From assembly GCF_034093315.1 (NCBI RefSeq), contig NZ_CP139300.1:1178001-1242000 (forward strand): DNA of 64,000 nt, given 5' to 3'. Under the pieces are notes generated by a model. That model saw nothing but the letters and a program-made list of their open reading frames with translations. It ran no database searches and was not told the DNA's origin. The translations under genes were made by a program, and so were the position numbers. Source of the stretch: Prochlorococcus sp. MIT 1314. Its GTDB lineage: Bacteria; Cyanobacteriota; Cyanobacteriia; PCC-6307; Cyanobiaceae. This document shows, one piece after another, positions 8,641 to 18,531 of the stretch. The stretch's first letter is position 1, and each line of letters starts with the position of its first letter.

Positions 8641-9804
8641 TCAATCTGCATCAAGATATTGAGATGCCACTACTAATGCTTCGCCAGCTTCTTTAGCAGT
8701 TATTTTTTCTAGATCAAGAAGTGCTTTACTCATAGCAGAAATTATTGTAATGATGTCTCTATCATTTACATACCCTAAGTGGCCGATTCTAAAGATTTTC
8801 CCCTTTAAGTGATCTTGACCACCAGCAAGTAGGATATCAAACCTATTTTTTATTGTCTTTCTAAATTCTTCAGCATCCATTTCTTCGGTTTTGATTGCAG
8901 TAATCGAAGGGCTTAAATATTGTTCATCTGCAAATAATTTTAGATTTAAAGCCTTTATAGCATTGCTAATAGCTAATTTATGTTTATTATGCCTGTGAAA
9001 AATGTTGTCTAAGCCTTCTTCTCGCATCATTTTTAACGCTTCATCTAAAGCAAAAACCAAATTAACTGCTGGAGTATATGGATTACTGTTGCTTAAAAGA
9101 CTTTTTTTATAGGATTTTAAATTTAAATAAAATTTTGGTAAATTAGATTTTTCTGAAGCTTCCCATGCTTTTTTGCTCATTGCTATAAAACTAAGACCGG
9201 GGGGTATCATGTATCCTTTTTGTGATCCAGAAGCTACGATATCTAAATGCCATTCATCTACAGGTACATTGCAAGCTCCAAGACTTGTGACGCAGTCAAT
9301 AATTGATAAAGCTGTTTTGTGTTCGCGAATATATGAACTTATAGTTTCTAGATCATTAATGACACCTGTTGAGGTTTCAGAATGAGTTAAGATAACCGCC
9401 TTTATTTCTTTTTGTTTATCTTCCTCTAAAACCTTTTTGAATTCTTCTGGATCAAGTGGAGTGCCCCATTCGGAATCAATTTTTATTACTTCTAGACCAA
9501 ATTCTTTAGCAACTTTTACCCATCTTTCTCCAAATTTTCCATTTTCTCCACAAATAACTTTATCTCCTTTACTTAAGGTATTTATTATTCCAGCCTCCAT
9601 TGCGGCAGTCCCACTACCAGTAATTGTTAGAACATCATTTTGAGTTTGATGAAGCCACTGTAAATTTTTAGTAGTACTTTCTACGAGATCTTGGAATTCT
9701 TGACTGCGATGGCCTATTGGATGCTTACTTAATGCTTGTAAAACTTTTTCTGGAACTGGTGTGGGTCCAGGAATCATCAATGATAATTTTTGTTGTATGG
9801 CCAC
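8641..9804 (-). CDS. Class V aminotransferase (alanine/serine--glyoxylate type)
   Basis: This PLP enzyme is often labelled 'soluble hydrogenase small subunit' in cyanobacteria, an old misnomer. The 387 residues start with the substrate-binding LMIPGPTPVPEKVL. PLP-contacting TGSGTAAMEA is at ~62 and the Schiff-base lysine lies in GSQKGYMIPPG near 195. The family transfers the amino group of alanine or serine to glyoxylate, which would serve photorespiratory glycolate salvage; this role is inference. It stands alone, with divergent cbiD upstream. Confidence 0.9.
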   Translation of the reverse strand: MAIQQKLSLMIPGPTPVPEKVLQALSKHPIGHRSQEFQDLVESTTKNLQWLHQTQNDVLTITGSGTAAMEAGIINTLSKGDKVICGENGKFGERWVKVAKEFGLEVIKIDSEWGTPLDPEEFKKVLEEDKQKEIKAVILTHSETSTGVINDLETISSYIREHKTALSIIDCVTSLGACNVPVDEWHLDIVASGSQKGYMIPPGLSFIAMSKKAWEASEKSNLPKFYLNLKSYKKSLLSNSNPYTPAVNLVFALDEALKMMREEGLDNIFHRHNKHKLAISNAIKALNLKLFADEQYLSPSITAIKTEEMDAEEFRKTIKNRFDILLAGGQDHLKGKIFRIGHLGYVNDRDIITIISAMSKALLDLEKITAKEAGEALVVASQYLDAD

Positions 9805-9864
9805 TTTGTGTTAAATAGGTCATTCTTAGATTAGTTCTCATTATATACTTTTCAATTACTTGAT

Positions 9865-10983
9865 TTGAAAAAAGGATTTTCTTTACCTTTGTGGGTTGCT
9901 GGAGCTGCTAGGTCAGCATTAAAAAAACTAGTAGGATTACCATTTGAGAAATATGAACTAATAAAAATTCCTAATGAAAGAAAAGAAATAAAAATAGAGA
10001 TTCATTCTGTCGGTTTACTTAAAGACAACTCGCATGCATTAGGAATTTCTTATGCAAAGTCTGGCTTAGATCTTGATATTACACAAAACTTAGAAATATG
10101 GACAATAGCTTCTTTAGAAAAAATTTCTTTTAATAATCCTCTTCAAACAATTCCAATAAATATTATTGCAGGTTCTGGTGTAGGTATAAAAAAGGATACA
10201 TCAGAGATATGCATTTCTGATTTTGCAAAAGAAGTTTTATATGAAAATTTATTAGATAGAATTCCTGAAGGCTTTAATTTGAATTTAGAAATTATTTTCC
10301 CAAATGGGGTGTTTTTAGCTGAAAGAACTAGTAATAAGTCATTTGGTATTGTTGATGGATTATCTATTATTGGTACTTCTGCTGAGACTTATTCGAGTGC
10401 TTCGCCTGATCAATTAGAAGAGGCTAAAATTAAGTTGGCAAAGTTAATTCAAAATGATTTTAAAGGGAAAGTTGTTTTTGTTATTGGTGAAAATGGGTTA
10501 AATTTGGCAAAAACTTATAATGTTAATTTGCCAATTATCAAAATTGGAAATTGGATAGGACCATTATTAGTTGATGCTGCAATAAAAAAAGTTAAAACTG
10601 TAATTCTTTTTGGTTATCATGGAAAACTAATTAAATTAGCAGGCGGTATTTTTCATACACATAATCATTTGGCTGATGCAAGAATCGAGATTCTTGTTTT
10701 CTTAGCTGTTCAAGAAAAGGTACCATCCGAAATAATAGTTGAATTATCTAAATTAAATAATATTGAGGATGCACTACTAATTCTTGAAAGATTTAATAAA
10801 TATTTAGCTGATAAATTATTCAATAATTTATCAAATACCATTGAAAAGCGTTCTTTTGCTTATGTAAATAGGTATGTAAAAACTGATATGGAAATCGCAT
10901 CAATCATTTTTGATAGAAAAAGGAAAATAAGGTGGGCTGGAATTTACGGTAATAATTATATTTCTCATTTTCAATGCGATTAA
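9865..10983 (+). CDS. cbiD: Cobalt-precorrin-5B C1-methyltransferase
   Basis: CbiD methylates C1 of cobalt-precorrin-5B in the anaerobic (early cobalt) cobalamin pathway. The 372-residue protein has the family hallmarks: an N-terminal domain with AGSGVGIKKD, the central IVDGLSIIGTSAE, and GYHGKLIKLAGGIFHTHNHLADAR near 250, a strongly conserved histidine-rich motif. The start is TTG at 9865; no upstream in-frame ATG exists. It sits 48 bases before guaA, the arrangement I expect in marine picocyanobacteria. Confidence 0.93.
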   Translation: MKKGFSLPLWVAGAARSALKKLVGLPFEKYELIKIPNERKEIKIEIHSVGLLKDNSHALGISYAKSGLDLDITQNLEIWTIASLEKISFNNPLQTIPINIIAGSGVGIKKDTSEICISDFAKEVLYENLLDRIPEGFNLNLEIIFPNGVFLAERTSNKSFGIVDGLSIIGTSAETYSSASPDQLEEAKIKLAKLIQNDFKGKVVFVIGENGLNLAKTYNVNLPIIKIGNWIGPLLVDAAIKKVKTVILFGYHGKLIKLAGGIFHTHNHLADARIEILVFLAVQEKVPSEIIVELSKLNNIEDALLILERFNKYLADKLFNNLSNTIEKRSFAYVNRYVKTDMEIASIIFDRKRKIRWAGIYGNNYISHFQCD

Positions 10984-11031
10984 TTTGTTATTCATTATGC
11001 TTTTGTAAATAAATTGAGCTAACTTTTATAC

Positions 11032-12618
11032 ATGAGTCAAACATCTTTAAAAAAAGAACGAGATCCTTCAATATTAATTTTAGATTTCGGATCTCAATAT
11101 TCTGAATTGATTGCAAGAAGAATTAGAGAAACTAATGTTTTTTCTCTTGTAGTAAGTAATTACATTTCAATTGAGGAAATTAAAAATATTAACCCTAAAG
11201 GGATTATTTTGAGTGGAGGCCCAAATTCTGTTTATGAACAAAATTCACCTAAGTGTGATGAAAAAATTTTTAATTTAGGAATTCCTATTCTTGGCATATG
11301 CTATGGAATGCAATTAATGGTCAAAGAACTCGGAGGATCTGTTATTTCAGCAACTAAAAGAGCTGAATATGGTAGAGCACCAATAAATTTAGACCAAGAA
11401 TCTGACCTCCTTTCTGATGTAGAAGATAAATCTATTATGTGGATGAGTCATGGCGATTCTATTAATTGTTTACCTGATGGATTTAACAAAATTGCACATA
11501 CCGAGAACACGCTCCATGCAGCAATTTCAAATGATGTAAAGAAATTATTTGGCGTACAATTTCATCCTGAAGTTATTCATTCAGAGTTTGGGATGAGGGT
11601 AATTAAAAACTTTGTTTATAAAATTTCTTGTTGTGCGGCTGATTGGACAACCGAAACTTATATAGAGGAAACTATTCCCAGGATAAGAGAGCAAGTTGGC
11701 AATAAAAAAGTTTTGCTTGCCTTATCAGGAGGAGTTGATTCCTCAACTCTTGCTTTTCTTCTCAATAAAGCTATAGGAAATCAGCTTACATGCATGTTTA
11801 TAGACCAAGGTTTCATGAGAAAAGGTGAACCAGAATTTTTAATGAATTTTTTCGATAAGAAATTTCACATAAAAGTTGAATACATTAATGCAAGGGAAAG
11901 GTTTATTGCCAAATTAAGAGGCATTACTGATCCAGAACAAAAAAGAAAAATTATAGGTGAAGAATTTATTAGAGTATTTGAGGAAGAAAGCAATCGATTG
12001 GGACCTTTTCAGTATTTAGCCCAAGGTACTCTTTATCCTGATGTTATTGAAAGTGCTGGCACTAATATTGATCCTAAAACTGGTGAAAGAATAGCTGTAA
12101 AAATAAAGAGTCATCATAACGTGGGCGGATTGCCAAAAGATTTACAATTTAAATTAGTTGAGCCATTAAGAAAACTTTTTAAGGATGAAGTCCGAAAAGT
12201 GGGCGCTGCTTTAGGTTTGCCAGATGAAATTATAAAAAGGCATCCATTTCCAGGCCCTGGATTAGCTATAAGAATTTTGGGAGAGGTAAATAATGAAAAA
12301 CTTGATTGTTTAAGAGATGCAGACTGGATAGTAAGAGATGAAATTAAAAAAGCAGGTCTTTATAATGATATTTGGCAAGCTTTTGCAGTATTGCTACCTG
12401 TTAAAACTGTGGGAGTGATGGGAGATAAAAGGACTTATGCATGGCCAATAGTTTTACGTTGCGTATCAAGTGAGGATGGTATGACAGCGGATTGGTCAAA
12501 AATTTCTTTTAAGATTCTGGAGAGGATTGCAAATAGAATCGTAAACGAAGTAGATTCAGTTAATAGAGTTGTTTATGATATAACAAGCAAACCTCCTGGA
12601 ACCATTGAGTGGGAGTAA
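11032..12618 (+). CDS. guaA: GMP synthase (glutamine-hydrolysing)
   Basis: GuaA converts XMP to GMP using glutamine. The 528-residue protein has an N-terminal class I glutamine amidotransferase domain with nucleophile elbow GICYGMQLM and FGVQFHPEV. The ATP pyrophosphatase domain follows with the P-loop [16 protein letters not shown] near residue 230, and the C-terminal dimerisation domain ends in [13 protein letters not shown]. All catalytic motifs are intact. It lies downstream of cbiD in the same direction. Confidence 0.98.
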   Translation: MSQTSLKKERDPSILILDFGSQYSELIARRIRETNVFSLVVSNYISIEEIKNINPKGIILSGGPNSVYEQNSPKCDEKIFNLGIPILGICYGMQLMVKELGGSVISATKRAEYGRAPINLDQESDLLSDVEDKSIMWMSHGDSINCLPDGFNKIAHTENTLHAAISNDVKKLFGVQFHPEVIHSEFGMRVIKNFVYKISCCAADWTTETYIEETIPRIREQVGNKKVLLALSGGVDSSTLAFLLNKAIGNQLTCMFIDQGFMRKGEPEFLMNFFDKKFHIKVEYINARERFIAKLRGITDPEQKRKIIGEEFIRVFEEESNRLGPFQYLAQGTLYPDVIESAGTNIDPKTGERIAVKIKSHHNVGGLPKDLQFKLVEPLRKLFKDEVRKVGAALGLPDEIIKRHPFPGPGLAIRILGEVNNEKLDCLRDADWIVRDEIKKAGLYNDIWQAFAVLLPVKTVGVMGDKRTYAWPIVLRCVSSEDGMTADWSKISFKILERIANRIVNEVDSVNRVVYDITSKPPGTIEWE

Positions 12619-12689
12619 GTTAAAAAATTTTCTAATAAATTTATTACTTTTTTATGTAAGAAATATTTTTAAATGAGATATTTATCCTA

Positions 12690-13403
12690 ATGAACGAGAT
12701 TATTAAATTAAGTAGATCTACTGTTGAGAAATATCTTAGTTGTCCAAGATGTTGTGTACTTGACAAAAAATATAAGATAAAACCACCATCATTACCATTC
12801 ACTCTAAATATCGCTGTAGATAATTTGTGTAAAAATGAATTTGATTATTACAGAAAAATTCAGAAGCCACATCCTTTATTTATTGAATATAGTGTTGATG
12901 CTGTCCCTTTTCAACACAAAGATTTAGAACGCTGGAGAAGTAATTTTCAAGGAATAAGATATAAGTCAATTGAACATAACTATGATTTTGGTGGAGCTGT
13001 GGATGATATTTGGCAGAAAAAAAATGGTGATCTTATTATCGTTGATGTAAAAGCCACATCTAGAAATAATTTTGATTGGTCTGAGACTTTTAATAAATAC
13101 GAATATGCAAAAGCTTATAAGAGACAATTAGAAATGTATCAGTGGCTATTTAAAAAAAACGGTTTTCAAGTAGCTAAAGAAGCTTATCTTTTATATTTCA
13201 ATGGAAAGAAAAATGAAGAGTTATTTAATAACCAATTAAATTTTGACGTACATCTAATTAAGTTAGATTGCTCTACTTCATGGGTAGAAAACAAGATAAT
13301 TGATACGGTTAATTTATTACGTTCGGATGTTTTTCCAAAACCTTCCTTAGATTGCGAATACTGTAATTATTTAAAGAAGCGTTGGCAGTTATCAATAACT
13401 TAA
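12690..13403 (+). CDS. PD-(D/E)XK nuclease superfamily protein
   Basis: The 237-residue protein shows the signature of RecB/Cas4-like nucleases. GGAVDDIWQKKNGDLIIVDVKATS at ~104-127 supplies the D and the DxK metal-binding residues, YKRQLEMYQWLF at ~145 gives the QxxxY motif, and the C-terminal CEYCNYLKKR could complete a cysteine cluster with CPRC near the N terminus. The four cysteines suggest an Fe-S cluster as in Cas4/AddB, though spacing cannot be verified here. No CRISPR or recBCD genes are nearby. The in vivo role is unknown. Confidence 0.75.
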   Translation: MNEIIKLSRSTVEKYLSCPRCCVLDKKYKIKPPSLPFTLNIAVDNLCKNEFDYYRKIQKPHPLFIEYSVDAVPFQHKDLERWRSNFQGIRYKSIEHNYDFGGAVDDIWQKKNGDLIIVDVKATSRNNFDWSETFNKYEYAKAYKRQLEMYQWLFKKNGFQVAKEAYLLYFNGKKNEELFNNQLNFDVHLIKLDCSTSWVENKIIDTVNLLRSDVFPKPSLDCEYCNYLKKRWQLSIT

Positions 13404-13484
13404 TATTCATGGGATAATTTTTTTATATTTCTGGAAAAATAGTGAATTAAAGATAATCTTTAATTAGATTATTAATTTAAAATT

Positions 13485-14093
13485 TTGATAAAGTCAAAAA
13501 ATTCTGAAAGAAAGATAACTAATCATCTTCAACAAGATGTAGTTAAAGTATCTGGTAAAACAATTTTTATTAATCCTTTTTTATATTGGCGGAGATTTGA
13601 CGAAAATACTAATAGATGGCTTAGAGAACCTGGTCAAATGTCAGATGATCAAATTTCACCAAACAGGAACCGTTTTTATCCAGAAATAGAGTGGTCTGAT
13701 TTATGTCATGAGCAAAAGCTCATAAAAGATGCAACTGTTGAGATGTTTTTAAAAACTCTTGAATTGATAAGTACATTTCATCCTTATCTTAGTTCCGGAC
13801 AATTATTAGAAGTAGAGAGAAAAATGGCGATTATAAAAAAGATTCCTTTCGAAAAGTGGGTAACAAAATCTTTTGCCAAAAAAGCGAGATTATTAGAAAA
13901 AGAAAAAAGAAAATTTCAAAGAGAAAGATTTTTTCGTAGCTGGAGAGAATGGTTTAGTCTTGTAAATACTCAACAAGCCATTTTGCCGTTAATAGTTACG
14001 ATATTTATTTCTTCATTTATTGGATGGTCTTTAGGGATATCCAAGAATAGTTGTAATCCTTATTTTGAACAAAATATAGATCAATTAAATTAA
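13485..14093 (+). CDS. Conserved-looking protein with one C-terminal membrane helix
   Basis: I do not recognise this 202-residue protein. It is hydrophilic, with many charged residues at ~115-150 that should form a long helix (AKKARLLEKEKRKFQRERF). A single transmembrane segment (LPLIVTIFISSFIGWSLGI) sits at ~168-186, followed by a 16-residue tail. The start is TTG at 13485; the next in-frame ATG would remove about 45 residues. It is followed on the same strand by a 47-codon gene and PBP2. Confidence 0.65.
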   Translation: MIKSKNSERKITNHLQQDVVKVSGKTIFINPFLYWRRFDENTNRWLREPGQMSDDQISPNRNRFYPEIEWSDLCHEQKLIKDATVEMFLKTLELISTFHPYLSSGQLLEVERKMAIIKKIPFEKWVTKSFAKKARLLEKEKRKFQRERFFRSWREWFSLVNTQQAILPLIVTIFISSFIGWSLGISKNSCNPYFEQNIDQLN

Positions 14094-14202
14094 TTTGTTT
14101 TTGATATTTTTTAAGTATCAAAGTTAATATAATTTTGAAAAAATAAATTTCTTATTTAAGATTATATTAATTGGGTATTTGCTTAAATAAAGTATTAGTT
14201 TC

Positions 14203-14346
14203 ATGAGTGAAAATTTGAATTCAAATAATATTGAAAATGATGAGGTTAATCTGAACAATGAAGATAGTGATTATAAAGATTTAATTACTAGACTTAAAGA
14301 GATAAAATCAACCATTGCTTTACTAGAAAAAAAAATATTTAAATAA
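14203..14346 (+). CDS. Small acidic helical protein, 47 residues
   Basis: This short ORF runs from ATG 14203 to TAA 14344-14346. The first half is rich in N, D and E, and the second half (DLITRLKEIKSTIALLEKK) has a heptad-like pattern of hydrophobic residues fitting a short coiled coil. It begins 110 bases after the previous gene and ends 11 bases before the PBP2 start, so it is likely co-transcribed with it. Its function is unknown. Support is from position and coding-like composition only. Confidence 0.5.
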   Translation: MSENLNSNNIENDEVNLNNEDSDYKDLITRLKEIKSTIALLEKKIFK

Positions 14347-14357
14347 ATTTTATATTT

Positions 14358-16148
14358 TTGATAAAAACAGGTCCTAATAAAAAACTTTTTTCCTTAAAGA
14401 GACAACCTCTAGTCTTACTTATTTTTTCTTCTATTTCATTTTTATTGATTTTATTTAGGTTAATTTTTTTACAACTTTTAAATTATGAATCTTATAAAAA
14501 AATGTCAGACGAGAATAGGATCAGACTTATTGCTTCGCAGCCAATACGCGGAAGAATACTGGATAAAAATGGTTATGTTTTAGCAGATAGTAGGGTTCAA
14601 TACTCGTTAATAATAAAGCCTCAATCTGTTAATAAAAGCAATTGGGAAACACATAAATTAATTATTTCCGAGTTGTTAAATCTTGATAGTAATTTAATTC
14701 AAAGAAAATATTTGACTGGTCTCAGGAATCAAAAACTTTCAGTAACTATTCTTGATGATTTAAATGGAGATCAATTAATAAAATTTAAGGAAAATGAAGA
14801 TAATTTATTTAGTTTTGAAGTAGCGACGAAATTAATTAGAAATTATCCTTATCAATCTGTTGCTGCGCATGTAATTGGTTATACTCAGCCAATCACTGAA
14901 TCAGAATATAAATTTTTATCTAAAAAGGGGTATAAATTAAATGATTTAATAGGGAGAACTGGAATTGAATATGTTTACGAAGATTTGATAAGAGGTGAAT
15001 GGGGTGGCGAAATGGTTGAAGTCAATTCTTTAGGTAAGTTTCAAAGATCATTAGGTGTAAAACCATCAATACAGGGTAATGATATTGAATTGACAATTGA
15101 CATGAATTTACAATTAGTTGCTGAGGAAGTTCTCAAAGACAAAAAAGCTGGAGCAATAATAGTTATGGATCCAAGAGATGGTGCAATAAGAGCGATGGCT
15201 AGTAGACCTACTTTTGATTTGAATTTTTTTTCGAAGGATTTTAAGCCGGAAAAAGAATACAATAAGATATTTAATTCTCCTGAAAAACCTCTTTTTAATA
15301 GAGCATTAAATGCTTATGATCCAGGAAGTGTTTGGAAAATTGTAACCGCTTTAGCTGGCTTAGAAAGTGGGAAATTTCCCAGTGATACTATGTTAGATAC
15401 GAAACCATGTATCACTTATGGGAGTCAATGTTTTAGGGAGCATAATGATTTAGGCTTTGGGGTGATAGGTTATGAAGATGCTTTAAGAGTTTCAAGTAAT
15501 ACATTTTTTTACCAAGTCGGATATGGTGTTGGAGTTGATGAAATTCATGAAGTCTCTAAAAAGCTTGGTTTTAATTCTCTATCTGGAATTGAAATTTCTG
15601 AACAAGAAAATATAGGCTTGGTTGCCAGTAGTCAGTGGGCAAAGGAAGGTAGAGGCTGGGGAGAGCCGGGAAGAACTCCTTGGTTGCCGGAAGATATTGC
15701 TAGTATGTCTATTGGACAAATGGTTGTTCAAGTAACCCCAATACAAATAGCAAGAGCGTATGCTGTTATTGCTAATGGAGGTTATTTAGTAACTCCTCAT
15801 TTAACTAAAAAATATAGAGAATCTTTTTCTGATAAATCTAGAATCAGGCTTGATATTGATCCTAAGCACATCCAGTTATTAAAAAGTGGTTTACGAAAAG
15901 TTGTTGAATCTGGAACAGGTGTACAGATTAATATTGGAGTCACTAATTTGCCCCCAGTCTCTGGTAAAACTGGAACCGCTGAAGATTGGAAGACTGGTTT
16001 AGACCATGCTTGGTTTGTATGCTTTACTCCATCAGAGAAAAGTGAATTACTAGTGGTTGCTTTTGCCCAAAATACACCAGGTGGTGGGTCAGTTCATGCA
16101 CTCCCTATGGCGAAAGAAATTTTAAAAGTTTGGAATAAAAATAATTGA
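14358..16148 (+). CDS. mrdA: Penicillin-binding protein 2 (cell-elongation transpeptidase)
   Basis: This is a class B PBP that cross-links peptidoglycan during side-wall growth, partnered with RodA. The 596 residues have an N-terminal membrane anchor (LVLLIFSSISFLLILFRLIF, ~19-38), the PBP dimerisation domain starting at RGRILDKNGYVLADSR, and a transpeptidase domain with the catalytic SxxK (SVWK, ~334), the SxN motif (SSN), and KTG (SGKTGTAEDW, ~535). The start is TTG. The assignment to PBP2 rather than FtsI rests on the overall motif pattern. Confidence 0.92.
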   Translation: MIKTGPNKKLFSLKRQPLVLLIFSSISFLLILFRLIFLQLLNYESYKKMSDENRIRLIASQPIRGRILDKNGYVLADSRVQYSLIIKPQSVNKSNWETHKLIISELLNLDSNLIQRKYLTGLRNQKLSVTILDDLNGDQLIKFKENEDNLFSFEVATKLIRNYPYQSVAAHVIGYTQPITESEYKFLSKKGYKLNDLIGRTGIEYVYEDLIRGEWGGEMVEVNSLGKFQRSLGVKPSIQGNDIELTIDMNLQLVAEEVLKDKKAGAIIVMDPRDGAIRAMASRPTFDLNFFSKDFKPEKEYNKIFNSPEKPLFNRALNAYDPGSVWKIVTALAGLESGKFPSDTMLDTKPCITYGSQCFREHNDLGFGVIGYEDALRVSSNTFFYQVGYGVGVDEIHEVSKKLGFNSLSGIEISEQENIGLVASSQWAKEGRGWGEPGRTPWLPEDIASMSIGQMVVQVTPIQIARAYAVIANGGYLVTPHLTKKYRESFSDKSRIRLDIDPKHIQLLKSGLRKVVESGTGVQINIGVTNLPPVSGKTGTAEDWKTGLDHAWFVCFTPSEKSELLVVAFAQNTPGGGSVHALPMAKEILKVWNKNN

Positions 16149-16171
16149 TAATAATTTTTTAATTATAAATT

Positions 16172-16696
16172 TTATGTTTTTATTTTTTTCATTTGAAAAA
16201 GTCTTTGAATAATATCTTCAATGGTTTTGGTATCTATCGGTTTACTATATGAGGACAAAAGTTGTCTCCCTAATACCTGACTTCCTAAATGCACTAATTG
16301 AATGCGTAATGAAGTGAGTAACTCTAACCCTATCCCACCAGAGAATGTTGCAATTGCTATTGGTTGACCATTAAATAAATTCCTAAAGTCATCTCCTGAA
16401 ATAGATAACCAAGCTATGAAGTTTGAGAGAATAGGAGGTATAGATCCATTATATTCTGGAGCACAAATTACCCACTTTTCTATTGCGAAAAGCTTTTTTT
16501 TTAATTCTTCTATTTCAACTGGGACATTTTCTTTGCTGTGAATTCTTGGATTAAATAATGGAATATCAAGAGTCGTAAGATCTAATATCTCAGAACTTAT
16601 TTTAAGTTCATTACTTTTTTCGAGGAATTTTTCAGAAAGTTCTAGATTTTTCCCGCAACTAGCAGTAATGATTATAAGATCTTTTGATTTAGTCAT
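16172..16696 (-). CDS. NADPH-dependent FMN reductase family protein
   Basis: This flavodoxin-fold protein of 174 residues resembles the chromate/azo-reductase group. The N-terminal IITASCGKNLELSEKF would bind the FMN phosphate, CAPEYNGSIPPILSNFIAWLS (~78-98) is the family signature, and ATFSGGIG follows. Such enzymes reduce flavins or quinones with NAD(P)H. It lies 17 bases downstream of flv1 on the same strand, so an accessory reductant role for the flavodiiron proteins is possible but unproven. Confidence 0.86.
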   Translation of the reverse strand: MTKSKDLIIITASCGKNLELSEKFLEKSNELKISSEILDLTTLDIPLFNPRIHSKENVPVEIEELKKKLFAIEKWVICAPEYNGSIPPILSNFIAWLSISGDDFRNLFNGQPIAIATFSGGIGLELLTSLRIQLVHLGSQVLGRQLLSSYSKPIDTKTIEDIIQRLFQMKKIKT

Positions 16697-16713
16697 AAAT
16701 TAGATAAATAAAT

Positions 16714-18516
16714 TTAATAGTTAGCACCAGTTTTACGGTGATGAACCGCTGTCAGACTATCGGATTTTAGTATATTACCGTGTAATACTTCAGCGTATAT
16801 TACCCAATGATCCCCACATTCCATTCTCTCTTTTACAGAAGCGTCTAACCATGCTAAAGATTCAGGAATGATTATTTGTTCATTAGGAGTCAATTCAATA
16901 TCTAAACCTTCAAATCTATCTTCTCCTGGTGCAAAAGGTTTTGTAAATCTTTTCAAAGGTTCTTTAAAATCTTTTTCACTTAGAATATTTAATGCAAATG
17001 AATCCCCTATTTGCAGAAGAGACTCTACCGATCTATCTTTTGCTACTGCGATACTTAATCCAGGTGGAGAAAAACTTGCTTGACTAACCCAAGATGCAAG
17101 CATAGCTCCTTTGAGATTATTCTCATCTTTGCCTTTAGAGGCGGTTAGAACACATAGCGAGCCAATTACTCTTCCAAGAGCCTGCAATTTTGGATCTGTT
17201 TTACTTGTAATCATTCCAGTATCTGATTTTCTGGATTTTTTCTTTGCTTTTTTTATGATTTTTCTTCCAAAGTGAGTTCCTATTTCTTCAAGCTCTTTAA
17301 TCTTTGGTTTATTTGGACTGAATTTAATTCTTATAGGGTCAAAACTAAACTTAAAACCACCGTCTTTTAATTTCGTTTCAAGTAAATCTATTGCTTCGCC
17401 GCTCCAGCCAAAACTACCAAAAATTCCCACTGGTTTTTCTCTATTACCTTCTGATAATAATGTTCCTAGTGCACTAACTATTGGAGTTGGAGCGTGACCT
17501 CCTAGTGTGGGGGATCCGATTAAATATCCATCTGCATTTTTGATAGATTTTATAAGTACATCATTAGATGTTAATTCACAATTAATACTTTCCACTTCTA
17601 CTGAAGTTCTATTTATTCCTTTAGCCAATGCATCACCTATTGAGGCTGTATTTCCATATGCACTTGCATAAATCAAAGCAATTTTAAGATTATTTGTTGA
17701 GAGATTTTCACCCCATCTAATGTAGTCATTTAAAAAGCTTTTTAAGCTATATTCAATAGCCGGACCATGTAATGGTGCAATAATTTTAATATCGTAATCT
17801 GTAATTTTTTCAGTTATTGATGCCACTTGACTAGACATTGGTGCCATAAGGCAATCATAAAAGTGTTTCCTATCAATTTCTGTACTAACTCGATTTGTCT
17901 CAGACCAATATTCAGATGCAATATGAGCAGAAAAAATTTTTTCACTTAGAAGTATTTCTTGATTACGTTCATAAATTATTAGACCTCCAGGCCAACGTGC
18001 TGTTGGAATAGGAATTAACTCTAGTGAAATATTATTCAACTCTAAATGCATTTCCTTTTTGATTATGTTTATTTCGGGTAATTGAATTTCAATAAAGTTT
18101 TCCAAGTTCGGATTTCTTTGATTCCAAAGTTCGGAAATCAGTTTAAAGCCAGGATTTGAACAAGTAATCGTTAAGTTTTCAAATTGTGTACTAATTTTTT
18201 TAATAGTTTCTATGATTTGAGGATTGATATGTCCAGAAATGACGTTAATTTTATTTAATTGAAATTGATTAAATAACTCAGATATTATCTCATTAAATGA
18301 ATTTAAATGTTGTTTTTCAGGTGGGTGAATAATAATAAGTTCTGTATTATTTCTAATTAAAAAAGTATTAAAAGAGGTTCCTTTTTCGAGGTTGAACTCA
18401 AGTTCAAATCTTTCTTTATTTTGATCAAGAAATCTGATACAAGTAAAATTTTCAGTAATTTCAAATTTTGAAAAGTTTTGATTTTTTGAAAGTAAACTTG
18501 TATTAATTCCTGCCAT
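16714..18516 (-). CDS. flv1: Flavodiiron protein Flv1 (class B, degenerate iron site)
   Basis: Cyanobacterial Flv1 works with Flv3 to reduce O2 to water with electrons from photosystem I, protecting it in fluctuating light. The 600 residues contain a metallo-beta-lactamase-like domain (~1-250), a flavodoxin domain (IALIYASAYGNTASIGDAL, ~282) and a C-terminal flavin reductase domain (from ~435). The canonical HxExDH iron ligands are replaced by HINPQI, the following histidine by R in TARWPGG, and the aspartate by K in SEKIFSAH. Such loss is typical of class B Flv proteins, which function in a heterodimer. It lies 15 bases downstream of flv3. Confidence 0.93.
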   Translation of the reverse strand: MAGINTSLLSKNQNFSKFEITENFTCIRFLDQNKERFELEFNLEKGTSFNTFLIRNNTELIIIHPPEKQHLNSFNEIISELFNQFQLNKINVISGHINPQIIETIKKISTQFENLTITCSNPGFKLISELWNQRNPNLENFIEIQLPEINIIKKEMHLELNNISLELIPIPTARWPGGLIIYERNQEILLSEKIFSAHIASEYWSETNRVSTEIDRKHFYDCLMAPMSSQVASITEKITDYDIKIIAPLHGPAIEYSLKSFLNDYIRWGENLSTNNLKIALIYASAYGNTASIGDALAKGINRTSVEVESINCELTSNDVLIKSIKNADGYLIGSPTLGGHAPTPIVSALGTLLSEGNREKPVGIFGSFGWSGEAIDLLETKLKDGGFKFSFDPIRIKFSPNKPKIKELEEIGTHFGRKIIKKAKKKSRKSDTGMITSKTDPKLQALGRVIGSLCVLTASKGKDENNLKGAMLASWVSQASFSPPGLSIAVAKDRSVESLLQIGDSFALNILSEKDFKEPLKRFTKPFAPGEDRFEGLDIELTPNEQIIIPESLAWLDASVKERMECGDHWVIYAEVLHGNILKSDSLTAVHHRKTGANY

Positions 18517-18531
18517 TTTGAAAATTTATTT

